Of a DNA stretch of 64,000 nt, positions 11,020 to 22,637 are shown one piece after another. Positions within the stretch are counted from its first letter, which is position 1, and each line of letters opens with the position of its first letter. Origin of the DNA: Cinclus cinclus (lineage: Eukaryota; Chordata; Aves; Passeriformes; Cinclidae); NCBI RefSeq assembly GCF_963662255.1, contig NW_026912123.1, positions 310,001 to 374,000 of the forward strand, given 5' to 3'. The position numbers were made by a program, and so were the translations under genes. The notes beneath the pieces are model-generated. The model was not told the origin of the DNA and did no database searches. It was given only the letters and a program-made list of their open reading frames with translations.

Positions 11020-11720
11020 GCTTCTCTGAGCAAGCCAGACCTCCTTAGGAGAGACCCTGGAGCAATATCCATCACACAATGCTACAATCTCAGGGCCTGA
11101 GAGGAGACTGCAGAAACCTCTCCAGGAGTCCAAGTCAGAAAAAAGAATGCAAAGGGTCTGGAGGCATTAATGGGTCCCACTGAGGTCCAGCTGCAGCACA
11201 GGCTGCTCATGGGCTCCTTGCAGGAGGGAATTGGAGGCCAGGATTGCACAAAATCCTCACAGAGACTCAGTGTGGGAAGGAAAATGCAAAGTACCTTAAA
11301 ATACCTTGGTTATCTCAAAGCATTAATGAGGCCCCCCCCCCCCCCCCCCCCCAGTGTCTAAAACAGAGCAATCAAGGGACTCCTTAAAGTAGATAATTGG
11401 AGGTCAAGATTGCACAAACCTCTCCTGGAGTCGGTATCAAAAGGGAAACACCTAGTACTTGAAAAATCTGAAGTACCCTGAAGCATTAATGAGCCCCACT
11501 GAGTGTTGGTAATGACTAAGAATCTCCAGGGACTCATTAGAGCAGATAATTGAAGACCAGGATTGTAGGAAGCTCTCAGAGACTCCAAGGCAAGAGCAAA
11601 GGCCAAGGTCCTTTGAAAAACCTGCAGTCCCTGGAAGCATTCAGGAGCCCCCCAGGGCCATTCCTGACCAAGGCTCCCCAGGGACTCATGCCAGCAGATC
11701 CCTGAGGCCACCGGGGTGTG
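11020..11720. repeat. ~155-bp tandem repeat, at least four diverged copies
   Basis: The phrase GCATTAATGnGnCCC recurs at about 11164, 11319 and 11483, and as GCATTCAGGAGCCCC at about 11637. Each is followed after a similar distance by AATTGGAGGCCAGGATTG-like text and then CTCACAGAGACTC-like text. Spacing of 154-164 bp gives the period. A C21 run interrupts the second copy. Confidence 0.75.
11332..11352 (+). repeat. C21 homopolymer
   Basis: Twenty-one C bases inside the 155-bp tandem array. Long G/C homopolymers are common in songbird microchromosome-like DNA and are frequent sites of length error. Confidence 0.9.
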
Positions 11721-13688
11721 GGGCAGGGGAGGATGCTGAGGGCAGGACAAGGGGGTGACAGTGCCCAGCCTTGCTGGGGCTGTGCCAGGAGGCCCCAGTG
11801 GCTCAGGACAAGGTGTCTCCTCCCAGCCCTTGGTGGCACAGACGCTGCTGTGCCCCAGGGCACCAAGACTTGGCTTCTCCTGGGCACTGCCAGCCCTGCC
11901 AGGGCCCTTGGCCATGTCCAGCACAGCTTGTCCTGCACTGTCCCACAGCTGCTGCTGTGCCCCTGCAGGCTGCACACTCCCATCTCGCTGCCCCCCTGGC
12001 TCTGCCCTGCCACTGCCCACCCTGCCCTGACTTCTGCCCAGGCTGTCTCTGCAATCCCCAACCAATGGGCTGGGGATGGGCAAGTGTTCCTTAGGGCACA
12101 GGGAGGGGACAGCTTGGCTGGGGTGACCCAAGGGCTCTCCCATTCCATGCGATGTCAAGGGCAGCAATACACTGAGGGCAAGGAAGGGCGTGAGATGGTC
12201 TCTGAATTTTCTCTATTAATACGTTTGTCTTCCAAAGCAACCACTACATCTACTGAATTCTTGCCTCCCTGTGGTTTTCTTTGCTTCTGCATTTGGCCTT
12301 TGCTTTTTACTTCCTTGCCCTGCCCTCCCCATTAATCTCTCATTCTGTTGACCCACAGGTTTTCAGCTTATTTTCTCCTGTTGTCTGACTGAGGAGGGCC
12401 AGTGACAGACACTTGGCTGTCACTTGATGGACAGAGAGGTTTAACCATGGTCACCTTTCCTAAGCCTTCTCTTCTGGGCACAGCCAGCAATGTCAGGGCT
12501 CTGTCAGGTGCCCAGCCCTGAGCTGGGCTCATGCCCCGCTCACAGCAACAGGGGCATCCAGGGACACGAGTCCTTCCCTGGCACACACACAGACAGTTCA
12601 TTGCAGCACGGGCAGCGGCTCCCTGGGCTCTGCTGCCGCTGCCAGAGCCTGGCAGGGAGCTCAGCCCTGCGGGTGTCACCCTGCCCTGCCCCTGCCCCAG
12701 GTGCCCCACAGCCGGAGGGATGGACACGGGGAGCTCTGGGCACAGGAGCTCATCCCAGCCCTGCATTCAGGAGTTCCCAGGGGACCTTACTCTCTGGAAA
12801 CTCCAGGAAGAGCTGAAGGTGTTTGTGCTCCCTGGGTTTATGTCGTCGTCGTCCCCACCCCCACCCCACACAGAGGATGCTCAGGGCTGTGTCTTGTCCT
12901 TGCACTGCAAACACAGACTCCTCACCCGGTCACTTGATGTCCCTCCATGGAGGGAAGAGCAACCTCTGTGACCTGGGCTGAGAGGCCACTGCTGGAAGCA
13001 GCGCTGCCTTTGCAAGGGCACACCTGGGGGCCACCACCCTGAACACTGCCACATTTTTCTCTTCACTGCTGGTTTTCTCTCCAGGGCACTGTGTTGGGCA
13101 CATCCTTGAGAACAAATTGGGAAGAAGATTGAAGCTTTTTGGCCCTGCTCCGGGGACATGCCCTTGCACCATGGAAATGCTGTTGTAGAGCCCAGCTCTG
13201 TCCCAGCAGTGCCCACAACCTGTCCTTGCCTGCAGTCTCTGGACAGTCACCCAGCAGGGCAGGGACCAAGCTGAGAGAGCCCTGAGGCCTTAAACCAGCA
13301 CAGGGGCTCTGAAGGGGAGTGTGGAAGTGAAGGAAGAGGAGGTTACACAGGAGAAGCCCTGGGGCTCCCTGGCAATGCTGTTCTGCTGGGACTCTTCTCC
13401 CCCTGCTCTGCCCACAGGCACCGACCCTGCAGCTCCAGAGATGTCAGGGAGGAAAGATGTCAGGCAAACAAGACAACACAGAGTTCTTTCTGTTGTTTCA
13501 GCACACACTTACTGTACTAGAGCTCCCCATTTCTACAGTCTCTGGGTCACACTAGAAAGGCAAATACTGAAATATTTGCCTGAACAGTCCAAGATTTTGG
13601 TGCGAGCAAGTTCTCAGAAGTGTAACACCTGTGTCAGCAGCAAAAATACGGGACACAAAGTGGGCATTAATGAGTAACTTAGTAACAG
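11721..13688. other. No gene recognised between tandem array and olfactory receptor
   Basis: About 2 kb of GC-rich DNA with overlapping open frames on both strands and no conserved motif, splice pattern or repeat family that I can name. Confidence 0.5.
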
Positions 13689-14642
13689 CTATGCAGAAGA
13701 ATGACAGTTCATTGCTTCTGAAAACCACTCAGTGATCATTGTCCTCAGGGTGTCCTTCAGGTCCTGGTTCCTCAGGCTGTAGCTGAGGGCGTTCAGGGCT
13801 GGAGGCAGCACTGAGTACAGAAGTGACAGTGCCAGATGCAGGGATGGGCAGGAGATGGAGGGGGGCTTCAGGTAGGCAAACATGACAGTGCTGAGGAACA
13901 GGGAGAGCACGGCCAGGTGAGGGAGGCAGGTGGAAAAGGCTTTATCCCATCCCTGCTCAGAGGGGATCCTCAGCACGGCCCTGAAGATCTGCACGTAGGA
14001 GAAAACAATGAATACAGAAGAAGCAAATGCTAAACAGGTACCACCCATGAGTAGGCCAAGTTCCCTGGGGTAGAATTTGGAGCAGGAGAGCTTGAGGATC
14101 TGGGGCATTTCACAGAAGAATTGGCCCAGGGAATTGCCCCGGCACAGGGGCAGTGAAAATGGACTGGGAGTGTGCATGAGAGCATGGAGAAAGCCACTGG
14201 CCCAGGCAGCTGCTGCCATGTGGGCACAAGCTCTGCTGCCCTGGGGGATCCCCTAGTGCAGGGGTGTGCAGATGGACACGTAGTGCTTGTAGCACACGAG
14301 GGTCAGGAGATACTACTCTGCTGTGGTAAAGAACAGCAAGCAAAAGAGCTGTACAGCACATCCTGCACAGGAGATGGGCCTGGTGCCCCAGAGGGAATTG
14401 TGCATGGCTTTGGGGACAGTGGTGCAGGTGGAGCCCAGGTCGCTGAGGGCCAGGTTGAGCAGGAAGAAGAACATGGGGGTGTGCAGGTGGTGGCCGCAGG
14501 CTACGGCGCTGATGATGAGGCCGTTGGCCAGGAGGGCAGCCAGGGAGATGCCCAGGAAGAGGCAGAAGTGCAGGAGCTGCAGCTGCCACGTGTCTGCCAA
14601 TGCCAGCAGGAGGAAGTGGCTGCGGGAGCTGCTGTTGGACAT
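13689..14642 (-). pseudogene. Olfactory receptor (family 14-like) pseudogene
   Basis: One reading frame runs 954 bases from ATG at 14642 to TAA at 13689, the length of a typical single-exon olfactory receptor (about 317 codons). It reads MSNSSSRS at the N-terminus with an NSS glycosylation site. TM1 has a LLANG stretch, followed by LHTPMFFFL, then KAFSTCLPHLAV before TM6, and a SYSLRNQDLK ending. The avian-expanded OR14-type group shows this pattern. Two in-frame TAG codons break it, near 14315 and 14253, around the end of TM3 and the intracellular loop. The DRY-like motif there has become CYKHYVSIC. No frameshift was seen, so inactivation looks fairly recent. It could only be functional if both stops are sequencing errors. 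Confidence 0.88.
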
Positions 14643-16020
14643 TTCTTCACTCCGGGCATTGGAGACTGTAGAAAGAAGGCAATGACAAGCTGGGACAGAT
14701 TTCCCTTGGTCATTTCTGGTCTAATTTCTTGGGAATCTCACCAATATGACTTCTCTTCCTAGGGGGGATCTTGGCGCAGCTTCTTTGTTTTTGAGCTCTG
14801 GTTTGTCTTGCTGCCTCATCTTCAGCATTGCTCTCAGCCTGCACACTGGGGAGCTCAGAGGGAAAACTGGGCTCCCTGTGCCCAGGGCAGTCAGACCTGC
14901 TGGTCCCCACACAAGTGCACTTTGCTCATGGCAACTCCATTTTAGACAAATGAAATTGAAAATGTTCTTAAACAATAAAGTGGACTTTTTAAAGTCTCCA
15001 ATTTCAAAATCATTGAACCCTGGAGGCACTGATGGCAGGTGGGGACAAGAAATAGAAAGGTGTCCCTGGTGCTGAGCTCACCTGGATGTGTTTCAGGAAT
15101 GCAAAGGCCAAAGCCTGAGCCCCAGTCCCTGGCAAGGCAGATCCTGTCCCTCCCTCATTGCTCAGGGCTCTTCCCGGGGCCAGCAGCCATGGCCAAAGTG
15201 CTGCAGGAGTTGGCTCTGGCAGGGCCTTTCAGCTGCTGCCCATCCCTGTGCCCTCTGCAGCCCAGGCTGTCCTACGGTGCCCATGCCCTGCCCCTCTGTC
15301 CCTGCAGGCTGTCCTCAGCCCCCGGCTGCCCCACCTCGCTGGCCCCTTCCTTTGCTGCCAGCTCTGCCTCCTGCCTGCCTCTGCCTGGCCACACAAAGCC
15401 TTGGGCTGCTCCACACTCTTTCTGGGGGATTTCTTGCACCACAGCCCTGCCCTGGCAGAGAAATTCCTTTCTCCTTGGGTCCAGTCTGGCCCTCCCCAGC
15501 GGCCCTTGGCATTAATCTTTTCTATCTCTGGCTGTTTTCTGCCATGTCAAAAGGATCCACCATCTCTGAAACCACCCTTCAGGCACTCCCAGGGCTCTCC
15601 TCCACCATCCTCAGCCTCCACTCCACTGAGCACAGAGCTCCTTTGTCCCTGTATCGTGGTCATGTGCTTGAGGCCTCCAAACCCCATCCCAGGAGATCTC
15701 TGGACTTTCTCCAAGATGTTGGCAAATAAACCAATTCTGCTCATAGTCTGAGAAATTCACCGCAGGACCAGGCCAGCCTGACCTGTCTATCCTGGCTACT
15801 TTTGTCTGGGAGCAATCCTTGGATATATGGAATTTGGGAGGCCAAATTCCAATTTAGGTCATGGTCAGGAAGGACAAGAAGGCCGGTTCTTTTCCCTAGG
15901 AAGGAAGGCACAGAGCCCCAGTGCTCCAGAGACTGATGAGAGGCAGCCCTGGACATTCCATGGGCAGCCAGACCTGTCAGGTAGCCCCTGGGAGGCCAAG
16001 CCAGCCAGACCTGTTCCATG
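14643..16020. other. No gene recognised upstream of the olfactory receptor
   Basis: The sequence could include the 5' non-coding exon and intron of the receptor, but no definite splice signal pair can be assigned. The rest is unique-looking DNA up to LTR-1. Confidence 0.45.
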
Positions 16021-16573
16021 TGTGATAATTGATAAAAGATTCGTGTCAATCATAAAAGTAGCTGGGTTTGTATAAACCAGAATACTCAGGTCTGAAATGA
16101 AGCATGGACATTAGACAGAGAAAATACATATGATTAAATAATTTTGTTTAAATCCCCCTATTATGAATATTATGATTTTTTTATTAAATTGTATCTGATA
16201 CCAGTTTGTAAAACGGGGGTTTCCCACGGCCTGAAAGATATTGCAAAATCAGATTTCCTGCATTTGTATAATCAATTGCAGCCTAAAAGATTTTGCACTA
16301 CCAGATTTCCTGCCTTGGTGTAATCAATTGCAACTTAGCTGTTAAGACAAGACCCCCATGTCTACTGTTCCTTATCTACCAAGACCACATGGCTGCTTGG
16401 CAAACTGTCCCGAGACTACAAGGAAAACCATCCTATAAAAAGGAGCTGCAAACCAAGCTGCAAACCAGTGGGCGCTGACCCCTCACGTTCCCCAGCGCTG
16501 CTTGCTCCGTCTATACCAAATAAAGCAATCTAAATTTTGCTAAATATCGAGACTTTGTTTCTCATTTATAATA
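16021..16573 (+). repeat. LTR-1 (5' LTR of a mostly deleted ERV, tRNA-Phe primer type)
   Basis: Begins TGTGATAATTGATAAAAG and ends CTCATTTATAATA, where the solo copy at 44582-45188 (opposite strand) ends in ACA. It has a TATA box (TATAAAAAGG, about 16434) and an AATAAA signal (about 16519). It is directly followed by the primer-binding site. Only about 47 bp of the interior remain before LTR-2 starts. Confidence 0.8.
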
Positions 16574-16576
16574 ATT

Positions 16577-16594
16577 TGGTGCTGAAACCTGGGA
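16577..16594 (+). other. Retroviral primer-binding site, tRNA-Phe-like
   Basis: TGGTGCTGAAACCTGGGA differs from the complement of the tRNA-Phe 3' end at two positions, both C-to-T changes at former CpG sites. It lies three bases after LTR-1, as expected. Confidence 0.65.
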
Positions 16595-16620
16595 CATCCT
16601 TGGAGCCTTGAGAGGCACTT

Positions 16621-17073
16621 TGTCCTGGTTTACAGTACAAGATACATATTCTATAACCATCTGAGAAGGGTGATCATCCTTATCTCTGTGGAAAGTATCT
16701 TCTGTTAATGGGCCTTTGAGTCCTACTGTATAACTGATGAGATTACATCATCCCATTGGGAGATGCTCCAGCCAGGAGGATGAGCCAAGCCTTTCCTACC
16801 TAGATATAAACTGAGGTTTAGAACGCCAAAGGCAGCCTTTTTCCACTGGATTCCAGAGGAAGAACCAGGCTTTTATCCCCATCATTGCTGGACCCTTTGG
16901 AGGAAAACTGCACCAGCACCCTGACTGACAGGGTATCAGGTTGTATTCCGACTCCGTCAGTGGTTTTATTTTTATTATTGCATGTATTTTTTTTTCCTTT
17001 TTTTCTCTTCCCTATTAAAAATTGTATTACTGACTTGAAGTCTCACTGGTTTTGCTGTTCAAACCAGTACACA
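16621..17073 (+). repeat. LTR-2 (5' LTR of ERV-C)
   Basis: Bounded by imperfect inverted ends TGTCCTGGTTT and AAACCAGTACA. It contains a TATAAA-type box at about 16805 and ATTAAA signals near 17018. It is followed by about 360 bp of leader-like DNA and then, beyond the nested ERV-A, by a gamma-type gag. I could not recognise a standard primer-binding site after it. Confidence 0.65.
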
Positions 17074-17434
17074 CTGTGATTTCGGGGAGGCACCCCGCTC
17101 CCACGGCCCTGGTTCCTCAGTGGTTCTCAGGACCCATGGACGTACCTCACGATATAGGCTGAGCAAGGAAAAAAACTCCCCAGAAGACCACGGCAAAATC
17201 ACCTGTCATTCTTGTGCACGCAGACCCAGACAGGAGCGTCGAAGCCGTAAGTGACTGTCTGGTTTGGTGGAGGTGACTGTGTGCTTGCTGAATGAGATGT
17301 GGATTTTTCCATGAAGCAAGAGTGGAGTCCTTCTGACCGTGGTTCTGGTTTCCTGCGAGGGGCCCGGCTGGTGAAGGGATGAAGTGAGTGCTGCTTTTCC
17401 CATCCTAACCCAGGTAGAGGCCAGGTTCTTTTCC

Positions 17435-18079
17435 TGTCACTATCTGTGGGGTTTCCTGAACTGGAGATCACCCACAACAGGACATTTAGGTGGTTTAGAG
17501 TTCAAGTTTTCCCAGCTCCAGCACCGAAGAAGAATTAGGAAGCCGTTTTCTGTGGTTTCCAAGGTTGTTTATTCTTTCTTATCTAAGAAATTCTTTAACT
17601 AACAGAGGTCTGTGTAGTAGCTTGATCCAAGGCACACTCTCCATGCCCTTGGGGCAGGACGTATCTTTTATACTATAAATTACATACCTAATGTTTACAA
17701 TTACTGTCCAACACATGACACCTTTATTACACTGTCCAACTTTGTCCCAAGCCAATCCAGTAATGCCATCCTGACTCAGAAGGTGGATGACATGAAGAAG
17801 AAGAAGAAAAGACATACCATGCCCAAAGTCCTCCATCTTAGCTTTAAAGCCCCTAATATAAACATTTCTAAAAACTCACTTTTCTACCTTCTAACAATCT
17901 AATTTATACTCTACTTAATTTTTGTGACTTGTAATTCTTCCTGCAATGTTGGTAATTTTTTCCAGGGACTAAAATCCAGTCCCCAGGGGTCTTGGGCACT
18001 ATACCAAGCTCTCTGAGCCCCCTGCCTGGTGAGTCTTGAGGCATCCAGGGAAGCCAGAGGAACACTCTGGACTCCCACA
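17435..18079 (-). repeat. ERV-A 3' LTR
   Basis: Reads TGTCACTATCTGTGGGG on the plus strand and ends GGACTCCCACA, so it is TG...CA on either strand. Nearly identical to 25839-26483. A GAAGAAGAAGAAAAG stretch and a TTTATACTATAAATT stretch (TATA-like on the minus strand) are internal landmarks. Confidence 0.88.
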
Positions 18080-19215
18080 TTTTTCCCCCCACTATTTGCT
18101 GTTTGCACCAAAAACTCCTCTTTTGCAACCCTGTTCATGGCTCGCTGAATGCACTGAATGTTGCACGGCAGAATGAGCAGAAGAATTACAAGTCCTACTA
18201 ATATGTAAAACCCTACTCTTAAAAGTTCTTTCCACAATGGCGAAAGATTAAAAAAGTCAAACACACCATCCAACCATGATCCACTGACTTCTCCATGTTT
18301 TGTCACACCCTCTTGCAACTGTCTTACGTTCTCATTAATTGATTTGGAATGATCTGACAAGTTCATGCGGCACATTCCTTCAAATTCTTCACACCCATGT
18401 CTGTGAGTCAGCAATAGATAATCAATTGCTGCTCTGTTTTGAAGAGTGGATATTCTCATACTGTTGACATCAGTTCAATGCAAGAGAAACAGCTTGCTCT
18501 CTTCTCTCTATGTTTTAACTTTCTTAAGATTTTCAAATCAGATGTTAACAATGAAAGTCTTCCAACGCTGCATGGACCTCCTTTGATGTTTGCAGGTATA
18601 GCAGGCCAAATTCTGTCCCCACAAATTAAAAGTGTCCCTTGTGGCAATTGCGCAGGAACTTGGAAGGATGGTTTGTCTGAAACCTTAGTATAATTACACC
18701 ACGATGAAGCATTTTTATACACATCATGATTCGGAGTAACATATATTGTTTTGTTCTCTGTCACTCCCAAAGAATTAAATTCGATAGAGAAATCCATTCT
18801 TGCTGAACCAAAAATTTACAATTCTTCTGGTTCAAAGGAGCCACAGGGAGAAATTGAACCCATACATGCCATCTGTCCACAGGAGTTCACACACCCTGTA
18901 ACACCTTTGGAAGGATGTTCTCTGGAACTGGCCATTCTTTCACTGGCAATTCCACCAAACGTTCAAAATGGCTTTTTCGGCCTGGAGTGTGTCAAAGAAA
19001 CTGTGTCTAGACCTGCTGCATAAGCTAAATTTTCCCAAACATTCTCCCTTGGCTGCATCATGGGTAAATCTGCCCCATCACTTAACACAATTGACAAAAA
19101 AATTGAACACAAAATTATCTGAATATACATTTTCATTTTCATTTCTTGAGTTCTTTATGTGTTGCTCGAAGAGGAGTTCATGATCTTTGTCTCTGACTCT
19201 GTCTGTGAACTCGCC
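17911..19215 (-). pseudogene. ERV-A env, surface part largely deleted, transmembrane subunit readable
   Basis: The stretch 17911-18459 reads as a gamma-type transmembrane subunit: LQNRAAIDYLLL, then GCEEFEGMC, a linker, and the hydrophobic anchor VGFYILVGLVILLLIL, followed by a tail running into the LTR. Upstream, 18456-18797 is a piece containing several NxT/S sites. Only about 750 bases separate the integrase end from the transmembrane part, so most of the surface subunit is missing, and the rest contains stops. This envelope type does not match the class II pol of the same provirus, which implies an ancestral recombination. Confidence 0.75.
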
Positions 19216-19218
19216 TCT

Positions 19219-21703
19219 TCACTTCCAGGGTTGGCATCTGCTTGCTTTTGAGCCCGATAAGGCTTCATGCATCTTGCTGGCAACCCACTTCTGTCCTCTC
19301 TCTGTGGAGACACAAGCAAAACCCTTTCCCCAAGTGATTAATTTGAAAGGCCCTTCAATTTGACCTGTCTCCAGGTTTCTGATTAAAACCAAAGGAGTCT
19401 CCTTCAGCTTTGCCCTTGTATTGTTAGTAAAGTGTCTTATAATCGGTGGAGTTGGCTCTGAAAAAGAACCATTCAAAAAATTCAATATATATAAAGCTTT
19501 ATTCAATTGCATGTGAGGCGTAGCCTCTGCCTCCCCTATTTTTTGTTTATCTAAAAGTGTTTTTAGGGTATGATGTATCTTTTCTATAATTGCCTGACCT
19601 GTGGAAGAGTGGGGAATGCCAAAGGTATGTCTGACACCCCACGTTTTTTAGAAATTTGTCCAGAACCTTTCCAATATATGTTGGACCATTATCTGTTTTG
19701 ACTTCCTGCAGTACTCCTAAAGATGCAAATGCTTGTAAAAAATGTCTTCATGCATGCTGTGCTATTTCTCCTGTATGTAGTGATGGAAAAATTGCCCCTG
19801 AAAAGATTTCAACTGGAACATGAATATTTTTCAGTTTCCCAAAAGATGGATATTTTGTAACATCTGTTTGCCATAATTGAAGACTTTGCAGTCCTCTCAG
19901 GTTGACTGCTCCCATAGAAACTGGTGGCTGTACCATTTGACAATCTGGACAGGACTGAATAATTTCTTTTGCCTGGCTTTTCAAAATGTGAAAGGATTCC
20001 ATCAATGCTTGTGCATTTTGATGGAAAAATGCATGGCTTAATTTCGCCTGCTCAAAGATAGCTGGTAAAGTTTGCAAAACTGACATGGTTAATTTATCTG
20101 CTTGTGCATTTCCTTCTGCTAAAAATCCTGGGAGTGATGAGTGTGCTCTAATGTGTGTGATGAAATATCTATGTGTTCTGCTTTCCAGCAGTGTTTTCAT
20201 ACATGATAAACATGAATACAGAATTTCATTGTTTGTCTCCCTCAGAAGTGATCCTTCTAATCTTTTAACTACCTTAGCTACATATGCTGAATCTGTGTTC
20301 AAATTGAGAGGCTGCTGAAACAATTCCAAAACTCTGACCATTGCTGCTAATTCTACAATCTGTGGTGAACCTTGCACTATTTTCACATCTGACTCCCATT
20401 TTCCTATAGCTGAATTTTGCCATGTAATTACTGATTTGTGAGTCTTTCCTGAACCATCAGTGAATACTGTGATTCCATCCAACGGTTCCTCTCTTATTTT
20501 TGGTTTCTCTCTAAAACTTAATTTTGCTTTTAACATCTTGTGACTTGGATAATGAATTGTACAAACACCTGTATAATCTAACAATGCAACTGCTAAATCT
20601 TGTGATTTTTGATTTGCCCAGTCAAAGTACTGCTTTTTGAGAGGTAGATACATTATTGAAAAATCTCTGCCTGCCATTGTCATCAACCTTGTCCTCCCTT
20701 TTATTATGATCTGAGACATCATTTCCAGGTTTGTGAGAATCGTTTTCAGGGACCCGTAAGATAAAAAAAATCCACTCTATGATTAAAAGAGGGTCTCTCT
20801 GAGACTCGTCTCATTGAAAAATCAAACCATATAGCTGTGTCTCTTCTCAAAACACCGCTAAACAAAAAGGTAGTAAATCTACATAATGATGTGCCTGTCT
20901 TTGTTGTATGATTTCTGCAACTCTCTCCCGAGCTTTCTGTGCTTCTGGTGTGAGAGTTCTGGGAGATTTGATACTATTGTCTTCTCTCAAAAGATTGAAC
21001 AAAGATGAAAGATCTTCAGTTTTGATTCCTAAAATTGGTCTCATCCATTTTATCTCTCCAAGAAATTGTTGTAGATCTTGTAAATTGTTGATTGTTGAGC
21101 TGATTTCTATTTTCTGAGGCTTTATTGTCTGCTCCATGATTTTCCATCCGATGTATTTCCAAGGTGCAATCTCTTGAATCTTTGAAGTGCTGATTTCCAG
21201 TCCAGCCTTTTGCACTTCTGTAATCACACAGTCACGAGCTTCTTGTAGCTTTTGTTGTGTCGATGCCGCAATGAGCAAATCCATGTAATGAATGATCCTC
21301 ACTTCAGGATACTTTTCCTTGCTGGAGCCAAAGCTTGCGCCATGTACCACTGGCAAATTGTTGGCGAATTCTTGAGGCCTTGTGGTTAAACCACCCAATG
21401 ATATATTTTCTAAGGTTCTTCTCTGTTTAAACTTGGAACAGAGAATGCCATTCAATGAGCATCATCTGGATGAAGTGGTATGCTAAAGAAACAATCCTTG
21501 AGATCAATGATCACAAGCGGCCAATCTCTCTGAATCATCGTGAGAGAAGGAAGTCCTTGTTGAAGTGGTCCCATTTCTTTCATGATTTCATTCAGCTTCC
21601 TGAGATCATGACACAGTCTCCATGAACCAAAAGTCTTCTTCCGAATGACAAACACTGGAAAATTCCAGGGACTATTTGTTGGCTTGATATGTCCTTTTTG
21701 CAA
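19219..21703 (-). pseudogene. ERV-A pol (reverse transcriptase, RNase H, integrase)
   Basis: The reverse transcriptase part (about 20847-21703) shows [15 protein letters not shown] and then IIHYMDLLIAA. The catalytic YMDD box is therefore YMDL (21276-21287), with one catalytic Asp lost. RNase H follows (VFTDGSGK, a NTDSAYVAK stretch, IRAHSSLPGFLAEGNAQAD), then the integrase zinc-binding region (CPDCQ) and the start of the core (LWQTDVTKY). The core is then broken by stops, and the C-terminal domain (GPFKLITWGKGFACV) lies at 19219-19512. At least two frameshifts are needed. YMDD-type spelling and the integrase ending point to a beta/class II virus. Confidence 0.82.
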
Positions 21704-21855
21704 CTATTCTTTGACTAAACTCTTCAAAGCACTCAATTTCTTCTTCTCCAAGACCCACTGATCCACCCAAACAGGTTTATCAGTCTTCCATGTCAAATTC
21801 AGTGTTGTGATTGCCACAGTGAGCCCCACTAAAAATCTACTTTCAGACTCACGCC

Positions 21856-22254
21856 CTATTGTGCCAAAAGGTCTCTTCCCCATACTGTAAATGGCTTTTG
21901 CACAATGAAAGGATGAGTAATAGCTGGTTTTCCTCCTGGCCCTGAGATTACTATTGCATTCTCACTTTGCAGACATACGGAGCTTCCTCCTATGCCTGTG
22001 ATTCGACCCAAAGGTACTACCAAATTCCATTCTCTTGGCCAGAAAATATATGAAACAAGTGTGATGTCTGCTCCTGTATCAAGCACTCCTGTGATAACTA
22101 GTTTTTTGTCATTATGTGTCAACTCACAAGTAATAATTGGTTTGTGACCTATGTGTTTCAGCCATGTAGTGTGAACTTCTACATGATCATTATAATAAGG
22201 ATGATCTTGGCCTAATGCTGTCATAACTTGATGTTCCAGTGGGTGAGGTGGCAA
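21856..22254 (-). pseudogene. ERV-A protease
   Basis: Contains the aspartic-protease active site in VLDTGADITLV and the flap-side glycines in ITGIGGS, with a WGRDLL ending typical of class II proteases. Open over about 130 codons but out of frame with its neighbours. It acts as a dimer that cuts the viral polyproteins. Confidence 0.8.
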
Positions 22255-22321
22255 AGCAATTGCTTTTGCTGAGTATTCTCTGGAATAGTTAATGGTGGCT
22301 GAAGAGCTCTAGCTAAAACTG

Positions 22322-22560
22322 TCAGATCTTCATTATACTCTGCTGAAATGACTGATAAATGATCAGACCAAAAATACTATTTCTGTCTCTACCTATTATC
22401 AAAAAGTCTTGCCTTTTCTGAGAAGATCCTCTGACTCCTGTAGGTATCGATCTCTGCTCTCCACTCAGGAAGCATATTATTTTGGAAGCTGCCAGGATGC
22501 ATTGTGCTCTGGGTGGTAATAATTCTCGGCCACAGGGGACACCTGCAAGCGTCTTGCAGA
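22322..22560 (-). pseudogene. Possible ERV-A dUTPase remnant
   Basis: A short reading with SIPTGVRG and FLIIGRDRNSIFGLI resembles the middle of a dUTPase, which class II ERVs carry between nucleocapsid and protease. The C-terminal motifs are not seen. This would parallel the dUTPase of ERV-D. Assignment is tentative. Confidence 0.4.
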
Positions 22561-22637
22561 GGGAGTCTGATTGACGTTCCCTAACAATTGTGCCGTCTGT
22601 GCTGTTGTTGTTCCCTGTGTTATTGCCATTACTTCTC

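Noticed and set aside
11358..12167. 269-codon open frame on the minus strand
   Set aside because: It runs through the 155-bp tandem array and has no recognisable domain or codon pattern.
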